Source: an uncultured Oscillospiraceae bacterium
GTDB lineage: Bacteria > Bacillota > Clostridia > Oscillospirales > Oscillospiraceae
DNA length: 64,000 nt
Direction: 5' to 3'
Assembly: GCA_934573855.1 (NCBI GenBank)
Contig: CAKTMF010000001.1
Span: 1 to 64,000, forward strand
Notes under the pieces: model-generated
Told to the model about the DNA's origin: nothing
Database searches by the model: none
The model's input: only the letters and a program-made list of their open reading frames with translations
Made by a program: the position numbers and the translations under genes
In this document: in pieces, positions 39,867-48,536 of the stretch
Layout: each line of letters starts with the position of its first letter
Position numbering within the stretch: the stretch's first letter is position 1

Positions 39867-41357
39867 ATGAGTGAACCATTGATCGAATTAAGACATATCT
39901 GCAAGGAATTTCCGGGAGTTCGCGCTCTGGATAACGTGGATTTTACTCTTGAGCCGGGTGAAGTTCATATTTTGCTTGGAGAAAACGGCGCCGGAAAGTC
40001 CACCCTGATAAAGATACTTTCCGGACTGTATCACCCAACCTCGGGTGAGATCTATATTAATGGGGAACAGCAGAACTTTATCGGCCCCAAGCAGGCGGAA
40101 AAAGCCGGTATCGCGACCATCTATCAGGAGCTGAACCTCTGCGAGAATCTGGACGTGGCCGAGAATATCTTTATCGGCCGTTTGCCCAACCGTCTCGGCT
40201 GCGTCGACAAGACGAAGCTGCACGAGATGGCGAGAGCCGCGCTCGATGAGCTGAATCTTGACTATGACACGCACATGATCGTCTCGAAGATGGGCGTCGC
40301 CCAGAAGCAGATGGTCGAGATAGCCAAGGCCGTCTCCCGCGACACCAAGATCCTCATCATGGACGAGCCTACGGCAGTCCTTACGGAGCGCGAGATCGTA
40401 GAGCTGTTCAAGGTCATCCACCTACTCAAATCCAGAGGCGTGGGCATTATCTACATTTCCCACCGTCTCCAGGAGCTGCACGAGATAGGCGACCGCGTGA
40501 CCGTGCTGCGCGACGGAAAGTACATCACCACCGTCGATATGAAGCAGACCACCGAGGACGATCTCGTCACGATGATGGTCGGCCGCGAGATCAAGGATAA
40601 GTTCCCCGCGCGTGAGAGCCACATCGGCGAGGTCGTGTTCAGGGCGGAGCATATCAGTACCGCCGATAAGGTGCGCGACGTAAGTCTTGAGGTACGGCGC
40701 GGCGAGATAGTCGGTATAGCTGGACTGGTCGGCAGCGGCCGGACGGAGTTCGCGCGGGCTATCTTCGGCGCGGACCCGCGCTCGGAGGGCAAGATATTCA
40801 TAAACGGCGAGGAGGTCAACATCCGCTCGCCCCTTGACGCCATCCAGCACGGACTCGGCTTTGTGACCGAGGAGCGCAAGAAGGACGGTCTCGTCCTCAT
40901 CCTCCCCGTATGTGAGAACGTGGTCCTCGCCTCGCACAAGCAGACGAGCATAGGACCTATCGCGGACCTTAAAAAGCAGCAGCAGATAGCCGAAAACTAT
41001 GTAAAAGAGATAAACATCAAAACGCCGTCCATCAAACAGCTGGCGGTGAACCTCAGCGGCGGAAATCAGCAAAAGGTCATCCTTGCCAAATGGATGAGCG
41101 CAAATTCCAAGATAATTATTTTTGACGAACCTACAAGAGGTATCGACGTGGGCGCGAAGGCGGAGGTCTACCGTCTGATGAACCAGCTTCTCGACGACGG
41201 AGCCTGCATCATCATGATATCCTCCGAGCTGCCGGAAATAATCGGAATGAGCGACAGAGTCTTGGTAATGCGTGAGGGGTCCATTGGCGGAGAACTCTCT
41301 AAATCAGAGTTCAGCCAAAAGAAAATTCTTTCTATTATGCTGAATTCAGAAGAATAA
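39867..41357 (+). CDS. Ribose/galactose-type ABC importer, dual ATPase subunit
   Basis: 498 aa. Two ABC modules. The first has LLGENGAGKSTLIKIL (Walker A), a degenerate signature region before KAVSRDTKILIMDEPTAVL (Walker B), and the second has GIAGLVGSGRTEFARAIFGA and NLSGGNQQKVILAKWM plus IIFDEPTRGIDVGAKAEVYRLM. This is the RbsA/MglA type, active at the inner face of the membrane. Followed 25 nt later by its permease and then by its binding protein. Confidence 0.93.
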   Translation: MSEPLIELRHICKEFPGVRALDNVDFTLEPGEVHILLGENGAGKSTLIKILSGLYHPTSGEIYINGEQQNFIGPKQAEKAGIATIYQELNLCENLDVAENIFIGRLPNRLGCVDKTKLHEMARAALDELNLDYDTHMIVSKMGVAQKQMVEIAKAVSRDTKILIMDEPTAVLTEREIVELFKVIHLLKSRGVGIIYISHRLQELHEIGDRVTVLRDGKYITTVDMKQTTEDDLVTMMVGREIKDKFPARESHIGEVVFRAEHISTADKVRDVSLEVRRGEIVGIAGLVGSGRTEFARAIFGADPRSEGKIFINGEEVNIRSPLDAIQHGLGFVTEERKKDGLVLILPVCENVVLASHKQTSIGPIADLKKQQQIAENYVKEINIKTPSIKQLAVNLSGGNQQKVILAKWMSANSKIIIFDEPTRGIDVGAKAEVYRLMNQLLDDGACIIMISSELPEIIGMSDRVLVMREGSIGGELSKSEFSQKKILSIMLNSEE

Positions 41358-41382
41358 GAAATCGTTTCAAGAGGCTGAAGAT

Positions 41383-42333
41383 ATGAAAAAGGGACTAAAA
41401 ATAGCAAACAAAAATATGATCAGCAATATCCTGATCCCGATTGCTGTCGTCGTATTGTGTATCATCTTTCAATCCGGTAACTCCAACTTCCTCACCATAA
41501 AGAACTGGACGAACATCGGCCGCCAGCAGGCGTCGCTGCTCATCGCGGCGGTGGGTCAGACCTTCGTCATCCTCACCGGCTGCATAGACCTCTCTCAGGG
41601 GTCGATGGTCGGCCTCGTCTCGGTCATGACGGCGGATATAGCCATCGAGTACGGATTCCCGGCCGCAGTCGGCGCGGCGATACTGCTCGGCGTCGTCGTC
41701 GGCGTCAGCCAGGGCTTCCTTGTCGCCAAGGCGAAGATCCCCGCGTTCATCGTGGGTCTGGGCTTCATGAACATCCTGCGCGGCGCGGCGTACCTCTACT
41801 GCAACGGCATGCCCATCAGCGGCCTGCCCGCCATCTATTCGGCCATCGGCGCGAACTCCGTTCTCGGCCTGCCGATACCGCTGGTCATAGCCGTGTTCCT
41901 TATGCTCGTCGGCTGGGTGATCCTCCGCAGGCTCACCGTCGGACGCAATGTCTACGCCGTCGGCGGCAACGAGGAGGCGGCGCGTCTTGCGGGTATAGAT
42001 GTCGTTAAGATACGCATTTTCGTTTATATCGTCAGCGGTATCCTCACGGCGATAGCCGGCGTCCTCCAGACGGCGCGCGTTTCCGTTGGCCAGTGTACCC
42101 TCGGCGAGGGCCTTCAGATGCAGGCGATAGCGGCCGCTGTCATCGGCGGCACCAGCATGAGCGGCGGTCAGGGCAACTGCCTCAAGACCTTCCTCGGCGT
42201 GCTGATAATGGCCATCATCTCCAACGGCCTCAACCTCCTGCGCGTTTCCTCCTACACTCAGACGGTCGTGAGCGGTATCATCATCATCGTTGCCGTCGCC
42301 ATCGACGTGCTGGGAAAGAAACGGAAGGTATAA
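41383..42333 (+). CDS. Ribose-type ABC importer permease
   Basis: 316 aa of mainly hydrophobic sequence (about 8-10 membrane helices). Typical of RbsC/MglC permeases: QTFVILTGCIDLSQGSMVGL near the N-terminus, and the EAA-like loop VYAVGGNEEAARLAGIDVVKIRIFVY, then AIAAAVIGGTSMSGGQG before the C-terminal helices. Pairs with the dual ATPase upstream and the lipoprotein downstream. Confidence 0.93.
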   Translation: MKKGLKIANKNMISNILIPIAVVVLCIIFQSGNSNFLTIKNWTNIGRQQASLLIAAVGQTFVILTGCIDLSQGSMVGLVSVMTADIAIEYGFPAAVGAAILLGVVVGVSQGFLVAKAKIPAFIVGLGFMNILRGAAYLYCNGMPISGLPAIYSAIGANSVLGLPIPLVIAVFLMLVGWVILRRLTVGRNVYAVGGNEEAARLAGIDVVKIRIFVYIVSGILTAIAGVLQTARVSVGQCTLGEGLQMQAIAAAVIGGTSMSGGQGNCLKTFLGVLIMAIISNGLNLLRVSSYTQTVVSGIIIIVAVAIDVLGKKRKV

Positions 42334-42398
42334 ACTGTTTGAACGTGGTCGAAGATCACAAATAATAAAAATCAAAAAACAAAAAAGGAGACTGAACA

Positions 42399-43517
42399 AT
42401 GAAAAAGGCGCTTGCACTTCTGCTCGGCGTTATCATGCTGCTCACCATGGCGGCGTGCGGCAATGCCCCCGCAGAGACCAAGGCAGAGGAACCCACGCCT
42501 GCGGCAGAGGAGAATGCTCCCGCAGACGAGACCACCGAAACCGCATTCGATCCCTACTACTTCTCCCAGCTGAAGGAAGGGGCCTCCAACGAAAGCCCCG
42601 CCGCCAACCCCGCGAAGGAGAGATACACCATCGGCGTGCTTCTCCCCATGCTCAGCAACGCACACTTCACCGCGGAAGCATACGGCTTCCAGTCCGAGGC
42701 CGAGGCACTCGGTGTTGACGTCATCATCTGGGACTGCGGCGGATACTCCTACTTTGACAAGCAGGTCACCCAGATGGAGGACCTCATCTCCATGGGCGTT
42801 GACGCCATCGTTCTGGTCGCGGCCGACGCCGACGCCTGCGTCCCCACCATCGACGCCGCGTTTGAGGCCGGCATTCCCGTCATCAACGTCAACGTCATGG
42901 CCAACAGCGACAAGGTCCTGAAGATCAAGTCCAACGACAACGATATCGGCCGTCTTGAGGCTGAACGTCTCGGCGCTCTCATGGGCGGCGAAGGCAATGT
43001 CCTGATGGTCAGAGGCACCGCCGGCACCTCCTGGGCTATCGGCCGCGGCGACGGCTTTATCTCCTACATGGAGGAGAACTATCCCAACATCAAGATCCTT
43101 GCCGAGCTGTGGTGCGCAAATGAGGTCGACGCCGCAATGCTCCAGGTCGAGGACGCCATCATGGCCTACGGCGATGAGATCGACGCCGTGTACGCTCCCG
43201 GTGAGAACACCATCAAGGGCGCTGTCCTTGCTCTCAAGGCAGCCGGCAGAGACGACGTCTACGCCGTTTCCTGCGACCCCGCGGATGACACCGTCGCCAT
43301 GCTGAAGGAAGGCTCCGTCAACGCCTCCGTCGTACAGTTCTCCGTCGGCCTCGGCCAGTGGGGTATCCGCGCGGCGGTCAACATCCTCAACGGCGACGCG
43401 GCAGAGCTCAACCAGATCTACTACACCACTCTGAACGTCGTAGATACCGAGACCGTGGACACCTTCGACTTCGTCGGCATTTCCAAGGCTCCCGAGGGCT
43501 GGACTCTCGCACAGTAA
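42399..43517 (+). CDS. Sugar-type ABC importer substrate-binding lipoprotein
   Basis: 372 aa. Signal peptide LALLLGVIMLLTMAACGN has the lipobox (MAAC), so it is anchored outside the cell. After an Ala/Glu/Pro-rich linker comes a periplasmic-binding-protein-like type I fold: YTIGVLLPMLSNAHFTAEAYGF, VDAIVLVAADADACVPTID and INVNVMANSDKVLKI. This is the RbsB/galactofuranose-binding group. The ligand is unknown. The strong RBS AAAAAAGGAGACTG suggests high expression, as usual for binding proteins. Confidence 0.93.
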   Translation: MKKALALLLGVIMLLTMAACGNAPAETKAEEPTPAAEENAPADETTETAFDPYYFSQLKEGASNESPAANPAKERYTIGVLLPMLSNAHFTAEAYGFQSEAEALGVDVIIWDCGGYSYFDKQVTQMEDLISMGVDAIVLVAADADACVPTIDAAFEAGIPVINVNVMANSDKVLKIKSNDNDIGRLEAERLGALMGGEGNVLMVRGTAGTSWAIGRGDGFISYMEENYPNIKILAELWCANEVDAAMLQVEDAIMAYGDEIDAVYAPGENTIKGAVLALKAAGRDDVYAVSCDPADDTVAMLKEGSVNASVVQFSVGLGQWGIRAAVNILNGDAAELNQIYYTTLNVVDTETVDTFDFVGISKAPEGWTLAQ

Positions 43518-43540
43518 GAACACTTTAAGATAACGATATT

Positions 43541-43580
43541 TCTTTGCTGGCCCAAAGCTTTTGGACCAGCAAAGATTTTT
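43541..43580 (+). terminator. Terminator or attenuator between ABC importer and Fe-ADH genes
   Basis: TCTTTGCTGG (43541-43550) pairs with CCAGCAAAGA (43566-43575), with further pairing inside, followed by TTTTT. It ends 12 nt before the next start codon, so it may lower downstream gene expression relative to the binding protein. Confidence 0.75.
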
Positions 43581-43591
43581 GAGGTAGAAAA

Positions 43592-44689
43592 ATGTGGCAG
43601 TATAATAACCCCGTAAAGCTCTATTTCGGAGAGTATTCCGTATACAGGCTCGAAGACATCCTGCGCGAGAGAAATTTTGAACGCGTAGTCCTGTTTTCCA
43701 GAAAGGTCTCGCGCCTGAGCGAAAGCGCGCAGCAGGCCATTCAAAGCCTGTCCCCAAAGATCGTTACGGTGATAGACGACATAAGCCCGGAGCCGACGAC
43801 GGATAATATCGCGCAGGCCGTAGAGCTGCTGCGGCCGCTAAGCTTTGACGCCGCGGTCGCCATCGGCGGCGGAAGCGTCATCGACACCGCGAAGGCCGCG
43901 CTCTCCGCATATGCAAACGGCTGCGCGATAGAGGATCTCATTGAGAAGCAGATCCCGTTTTCCGCGTCCGTACCGCTGATAGCCGTCCCCACGACCAGCG
44001 GCACGGGCAGCGAGGTGACACGGGCGGCCGCGCTGACTCTGCGCGGGAAGAAGCAGCCGGTGTTCGACGACACGCTCTATCCCGCCGTCTCCGTCATCGA
44101 CCCCGTCCTCACCTACAGCTGCCCGCCGAAGGTCACGGCAAGCTGCGGACTCGACGTGCTTTCGCACGCGTGCGAGTCGCTCATGCACAAAAATTCAAGC
44201 CCAATGACCGAAATGCTCGCAAAGGACGCCATACGCCTGTGCATGCAGGCGCTCGAGCGCTGCTGCGCCGATCCCGGAGACCATGAAGCAAGGCGCAAAA
44301 TGAGCGAGGCGTCCGTGAAGGCGGGGCTTGCCATCGCCGCGAGCGGATGTACGGCCTCCCACGCCTGCTCATATCTCCTCTCGTCCGATTACCGGGTGAG
44401 CCACGGGGAGGCGTGCGCCTTCACGCTCGACAAGCTCGTCTTTCTCTGCGCGGAGCATGACGGCCGCTTTGACGGCATCGCCGGGGAGCTTGGGCTGAGG
44501 GACGGCGCGCAGCTCGCGCAGTGGATAAAGGATCTCAAGCGCACCCTCAATGTACGCACGACGCTCGAGGATATAGGCGCGGGAGCGGAGGACAGGGAGC
44601 GGATGATCGACGCCGGCTTTTCCTCCCCGGTGCTGCAGAACCACTATTTCACCGTCACACGCGACGACGTCGCAAGGCTCTTTTCGTGA
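43592..44689 (+). CDS. Iron-containing alcohol dehydrogenase family protein
   Basis: 365 aa. NAD-binding GGGSVIDTAKAA (GGGS-x2-D) and PTTSGTGSEVTR are intact. Four metal ligands are placed as expected: D-x3-H in GLDVLSHACESL, His in GCTASHAC, and His in YRVSHGEA. The histidine normally four residues after the third ligand (HAxxH) is a tyrosine here (SHACSYLL). The group includes alcohol, aldehyde, phosphonoacetaldehyde and glycerol-type reductases. Position after the importer suggests a role in the same sugar-like catabolism. Confidence 0.9.
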   Translation: MWQYNNPVKLYFGEYSVYRLEDILRERNFERVVLFSRKVSRLSESAQQAIQSLSPKIVTVIDDISPEPTTDNIAQAVELLRPLSFDAAVAIGGGSVIDTAKAALSAYANGCAIEDLIEKQIPFSASVPLIAVPTTSGTGSEVTRAAALTLRGKKQPVFDDTLYPAVSVIDPVLTYSCPPKVTASCGLDVLSHACESLMHKNSSPMTEMLAKDAIRLCMQALERCCADPGDHEARRKMSEASVKAGLAIAASGCTASHACSYLLSSDYRVSHGEACAFTLDKLVFLCAEHDGRFDGIAGELGLRDGAQLAQWIKDLKRTLNVRTTLEDIGAGAEDRERMIDAGFSSPVLQNHYFTVTRDDVARLFS

Positions 44690-44715
44690 CGCGGCACATA
44701 TCGGAGAAATAATTC

Positions 44716-45618
44716 ATGAAGGCTGTATTCGATCAGGTCCTTGTGCTGGTCCTGTTCTTTTTCGGAGGGTGGACGCTGTGCAGACGCGGGATCATGCGCG
44801 ATACTCAGGCGGGGGCTCTGTCCGCGTGCGTCATATACTTTTTCCTCCCCTGCACCATGCTGCGCACGTTCGCCTCGAACTTCACGGCGGAATATCTTGC
44901 GGCCAAATATCCTATCCTTATCGTCGGGAGCGTCATGACGGTGGCGATCGTTCTCCTCTCCTCGCCGCTCTCGAAAAGACTGACCGGCGAGAAATACCAG
45001 CAGGCGGTGTTTGAATATCTCCTCGTCTGTCCGAGCTACGCCTATATCGGCTATGAGCTGTGCCGCTCACTGTACGGGGACATCGCACTTCTCGACCTCA
45101 TCGTGTTCACCATCCCGTCGAGCGTTCTTTATACCTACTCGGTGGGCTACTGCCGGATATTAAAGAAGCCGATCAACGCGAAATATCTGCTCAACCCGAC
45201 CATTATCGCCATCGTTCTGGGCGCAGTCATAGGGCTGACGGGAGCGGCGCTGCCGAACGCCGCCGCGATACTCGCCGAGAAAGCGTCGGCGTGTACGGCG
45301 CCCGTGGGCATGATGACCGCCGGAGCCGCCATGGCGCGCTATTCCTTCCGGGAAATGCTCAGAGATAAGACGAGCTATGTGCTGGTGGCCTTCAGGCTGC
45401 TCATCATCCCCGCAGCGGCGTATTTCGCTCTCCGTCTCCTCGGGCTGGACGAATACATAAGACCCGCGATATTGATGCTCGCCATGCCTGTCGGAACGAA
45501 CACGGTCGTTTTCCCGAAGATGATAGACGAGGAGTGCAGAACATCCGCCTCGGCGCTGCTCACCTCGCATATACTGTGCCTTGCAACGATCCCGCTGCTG
45601 GTCGGCCGTATGCTCTGA
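44716..45618 (+). CDS. Auxin efflux carrier (AEC) family transporter
   Basis: 300 aa, about 10 hydrophobic helices in two halves. The opening VLVLVLFFFGGWTLCRRGIM, the first-half FFLPCTMLRTFASNF and the central GAVIGLTGAALPNAAAILAEKAS followed by CTAPVGMMTAGAAMA are AEC-like. Bacterial AEC members move malate, malonate, oxoacids or related anions. It is 26 nt after the Fe-ADH gene, so it may export a product or import a co-substrate of that pathway. Confidence 0.87.
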   Translation: MKAVFDQVLVLVLFFFGGWTLCRRGIMRDTQAGALSACVIYFFLPCTMLRTFASNFTAEYLAAKYPILIVGSVMTVAIVLLSSPLSKRLTGEKYQQAVFEYLLVCPSYAYIGYELCRSLYGDIALLDLIVFTIPSSVLYTYSVGYCRILKKPINAKYLLNPTIIAIVLGAVIGLTGAALPNAAAILAEKASACTAPVGMMTAGAAMARYSFREMLRDKTSYVLVAFRLLIIPAAAYFALRLLGLDEYIRPAILMLAMPVGTNTVVFPKMIDEECRTSASALLTSHILCLATIPLLVGRML

Positions 45619-45655
45619 GCGAAAGACCTCTGCGGCGCTGCCGGGGAAATGCCTC

Positions 45656-45685
45656 TTGACGAAAGTGCGGAAAGCTAATTATAAT
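45656..45685 (+). promoter_or_regulatory. Promoter of XRE-family gene, with 11-bp tandem repeat downstream
   Basis: -35 TTGACG (45656-45661), 18-bp spacer, -10 TATAAT (45680-45685). GCGCATAGCGT occurs twice in tandem at 45691-45712, just after the -10, a place where a regulator might bind. Confidence 0.65.
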
Positions 45686-45783
45686 AGTATGCGCATAGCG
45701 TGCGCATAGCGTGCGTCCTGTGCGCAGGCCCAAAGACCGCGCCCGCAGAACAGAGGCTAATTTTCCGTCAAAGGAGCGTATCC

Positions 45784-46401
45784 GTGGATCTGTCAGAACT
45801 GAAGCTCATCACAGCCAGTAATTTAATAAATCTCCGCACACGAGCGGGACTTACTCAGGCGGAGCTGGGCGCGAAGCTCAGCTATTCCGACAAAAACATA
45901 TCCAAGTGGGAGCGCGGCGAGGCGATACCCGACGCGTATGTCCTCACTCAGCTCGCAGAGCTGTACGGAGTGAGCGTGGATTACATACTCAGCTCTCATG
46001 ACGCGTGGGAGGCCCCCGCCGAGGCGGAGGCGGAGGAGCAGCCGCGCTACAGCGCGGAGGTGATAATCGCCATCGCGATACTCAGCATAATGACCGCCGC
46101 GCTGACGGCGTTCGTTATCCTCTGGCTTTTGGGAAATATCGAGTGGAGAGTGTTCCTTATCGGCATATCACTCTCGCTGCTCACGTTCCTTGTGCTCGAC
46201 TGCGTGTTCTATAAGGCGAAGGGACTGGAGTACATCATTTCCGCGTTTATCGTGTCGCTGTTCTTCATCGCGTATTTTGCAAAGCCGGACGCCAATCTCT
46301 GGCAGCTCTTTCTCATCTGCGTACCCGCAGTGGTGCTGACATTTTTGGGCTGCAATGTGCGGGTAAAACCCAAGAAATCAAAGAAAAAGCATAATGAATA
46401 A
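45784..46401 (+). CDS. XRE-type HTH regulator with C-terminal membrane helices
   Basis: 205 aa from the GTG at 45784, with AAGGAG upstream. The N-terminal Cro/CI helix-turn-helix is NLINLRTRAGLTQAELGAKL, then NISKWERGEAIP (the recognition helix region). A linker rich in Glu/Ala leads to four hydrophobic helices (VIIAIAILSIMTAALTAFVIL and following). Membrane-bound XRE proteins of this layout are widespread in Clostridia and may sense envelope or metabolic cues. Target genes unknown. Confidence 0.88.
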   Translation: MDLSELKLITASNLINLRTRAGLTQAELGAKLSYSDKNISKWERGEAIPDAYVLTQLAELYGVSVDYILSSHDAWEAPAEAEAEEQPRYSAEVIIAIAILSIMTAALTAFVILWLLGNIEWRVFLIGISLSLLTFLVLDCVFYKAKGLEYIISAFIVSLFFIAYFAKPDANLWQLFLICVPAVVLTFLGCNVRVKPKKSKKKHNE

Positions 46402-46430
46402 AGCGCATTCTACGCTGAGTAGAGTGACAG

Positions 46431-46480
46431 GATCGCCGGGTAGAGCGGTTTTTGACCGTCTCCACCCGGCGGTCTCTTTG
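46431..46480 (+). terminator. Terminator downstream of XRE-family gene
   Basis: GATCGCCGGGT (46431-46441) pairs with ACCCGGCGGTC (46464-46474), with an inner GAGCGGT/ACCGTCTC stem, then TCTTTG. Confidence 0.65.
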
Positions 46481-46579
46481 CGTAGAGGACAAAAAAGGGA
46501 AGTAGATTGATTTTCCCGCTCCCTTTGGGATATGCTGTACGTCGTAAAAAAACCACAGCCAATGAAGGGAGAATCATCC

Positions 46580-47464
46580 ATGTCTGATTATATCCTCAGC
46601 TGCTGCTCGACGGCGGACCTGTCGAAGGAGCATTTTGAAGCGCGCGACATCAAGTATGTCTGCTTCCACTTTGCGATCAACGGCGTTGAACACGTCGACG
46701 ATCTGGGCGAGAGCATACCCTTTGACAAGTTTTATGAAATGATATCCAAGGGCGCCGACACCCGCACCTCTCAGGTGAACATATCCGAGTACGTCACGTT
46801 CTTCTCCAAGTTCCTTGAGGAGGGCAAGGACATAGTCCACGTCTGCCTGTCCTCCGGCATTTCCGGCACCATCAACTCCGCGCGCAACGCAGCCCTCATC
46901 GTCCGCGAACGCTATCCCGAGCGTAAGGTATACATCATCGACTCTCTCGGAGCCTCCTCCGGCTACGGTCTGCTGATGGATACCGCGGCCGACATGCGCG
47001 ACAGCGGCATGAGCGCCGGAGAGCTTGCTGAGTGGATAGAGAAGAACAGGCTCAACCTTCACCACTGGTTCTTCTCCACCGATCTCTCCACCTACGTCCG
47101 CGGCGGACGCATTTCCAAGACCGCGGCGGTCTTCGGCGGCATGCTCGAGATATGCCCGCTGCTCAACATGGACGCCGGCGGACACCTCGTCCCCCGCAGC
47201 AAGATACGCACCAAGAAAAAGGTCATCCGCGAGATCGTCAGCCGCATGGAACAGCATGCGCGCGACGGCCTTGATTATAACGGAAAGTGCTACATCTCTC
47301 AGTCCGCCTGCCTCGACGACGCAAAGCAGGTCGCGGCGATGGTCGAGGAGCGCTTCCCGAAGCTCTGCGGCAAGGTGGAGATAAACAATATCGGCACCAC
47401 CATCGGCTCTCACACCGGCCCCGGCACCATCGCGCTCTTCTTCTGGGGCGATACGAGAGAGTAA
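46580..47464 (+). CDS. DegV-family fatty acid-binding protein
   Basis: 294 aa from the ATG at 46580 (GGGAG upstream). DegV/FakB proteins bind a fatty acid and present it to the kinase FakA. YILSCCSTADL at the N-terminus replaces the usual T-D-S loop with a C-S-T-A form, while SSGISGTINSA and DSLGASSGYGLL hold the conserved head-group-binding residues. STYVRGGRISKTAAVFGGML and the C-terminal TTIGSHTGPGTIALFFWG (the GxHxGPG motif) are intact. No fakA lies in the window. Confidence 0.92.
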   Translation: MSDYILSCCSTADLSKEHFEARDIKYVCFHFAINGVEHVDDLGESIPFDKFYEMISKGADTRTSQVNISEYVTFFSKFLEEGKDIVHVCLSSGISGTINSARNAALIVRERYPERKVYIIDSLGASSGYGLLMDTAADMRDSGMSAGELAEWIEKNRLNLHHWFFSTDLSTYVRGGRISKTAAVFGGMLEICPLLNMDAGGHLVPRSKIRTKKKVIREIVSRMEQHARDGLDYNGKCYISQSACLDDAKQVAAMVEERFPKLCGKVEINNIGTTIGSHTGPGTIALFFWGDTRE

Positions 47465-47501
47465 GCTCCGCAGTCCCGAGATACCGCGCAAACGCAAACA
47501 G

Positions 47502-47538
47502 AAAGCCCTGAGATACCATGAGGTATTTCAGGGCTTTT
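47502..47538. terminator. Bidirectional terminator
   Basis: AAAGCCCTGAGATACC (47502-47517) pairs with its near-perfect complement ending at 47537, flanked by A and T runs, between convergent degV and gntR genes. Confidence 0.85.
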
Positions 47539-47555
47539 TAACGTCGCAGGCGGCC

Positions 47556-48296
47556 TTATCTGCCGTGTTCGGAGAAAACGCTGAAGGGGTCGTTGCCTGT
47601 GCCGGACATGATGGTGAAGTTGAGACTCGCGTTGACATGCTCCGCCATAGCCTGCCGCGCCTGCTCGGGCATGCGGTTGCGTATTGCCGACACCACCGAG
47701 GTGTGGTTGTACTTTATGCTGGGGAGCCATGGGTTGTCGTCGTTGCCGCGCCGGCCGATAAACTCCGTCATGGACACCTGATACATGGTGAGCTTTGGGA
47801 GGAGAAGCTCGTAGCTCTGCATGATGTAGGGGTTGCCGCAGAGGCTGATGAGCTTTTTGTGGAAGGGCATGTCCGTGTCCTTCATGCCGCGTATATCCCG
47901 GTGGATGACGTTATCCTTGAACGCGTCGGCAAGCGCGGTCAGCTCGCGTATGGCCGGTTCGTCCACGCAGTGGGCGCACAGTGCCGCCGCCTCGCTCTCA
48001 ATGGCGGTGCGGACGCGGTAGAGGTTTATCATGTCGTGGATATTCAGGTCAAGCACATAGCTGCCGCTGTAGCCGTCGCGGCTGACGACAAAGCCTATCT
48101 CCGTGAGCTTCGCCACGGCCTCGACCACGGGCGTTCTGGAGATGCCGAGAGAAGCCGCTATCTGGTTCACGTTCAGCTTTGAGCCGGGCGCTATGCGCAG
48201 ACTTATTATCTCGTCGTACAGGAACTTTGCGACCAGATCGCGCAGCTTCGCGTCGGGTTCACGGCTCATGTATTCCTTCAGCAGATACTGATCCAT
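47556..48296 (-). CDS. GntR-family (FadR/FCD) transcriptional regulator
   Basis: 246 aa. Winged helix: LNVNQIAASLGISRTPVVEAV, then GYSGSYV. FCD domain: LYRVRTAIESEAAAL, DTDMPFHKKLISLCGN and the later SIKYNHTSVVSAIRN with metal-binding His. Third regulator of this type in the window. It is divergent from nfnA. A palindrome CTCCAAA-TTA-TTTGGAG overlaps its ribosome site, hinting at self-control. Confidence 0.9.
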   Translation of the reverse strand: MDQYLLKEYMSREPDAKLRDLVAKFLYDEIISLRIAPGSKLNVNQIAASLGISRTPVVEAVAKLTEIGFVVSRDGYSGSYVLDLNIHDMINLYRVRTAIESEAAALCAHCVDEPAIRELTALADAFKDNVIHRDIRGMKDTDMPFHKKLISLCGNPYIMQSYELLLPKLTMYQVSMTEFIGRRGNDDNPWLPSIKYNHTSVVSAIRNRMPEQARQAMAEHVNASLNFTIMSGTGNDPFSVFSEHGR

Positions 48297-48303
48297 AATG
48301 CAC

Positions 48304-48320
48304 CTCCAAATTATTTGGAG
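48304..48320. promoter_or_regulatory. 17-bp palindrome over the gntR ribosome site
   Basis: CTCCAAA-TTA-TTTGGAG; on the minus strand its end forms the TTGGAGG ribosome site of the GntR gene at 47556-48296. Confidence 0.35.
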
Positions 48321-48455
48321 AGATTTTACACCCGAAGCGGCGCAAAGTCAACGAAAACCGCACAAAATGCGCTGTTTCCGCCGCATACGATAAAATCGCA
48401 CAAAAAAGGATAAATATTGCGAGTATTTTAACGGAAAGATTAGTAATATTTATGT

Positions 48456-48485
48456 TTGACATCTATGTGCGAAATACGGTAAAAT
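48456..48485 (+). promoter_or_regulatory. nfnAB promoter
   Basis: -35 TTGACA (48456-48461), 18-bp spacer, -10 TAAAAT (48480-48485). I see no Rex-like operator next to it. Confidence 0.65.
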
Positions 48486-48536
48486 AATCACGGTTCAGGG
48501 TGAAATAAAATGAAAAATGGTTTTGGAGGAAGCTGA

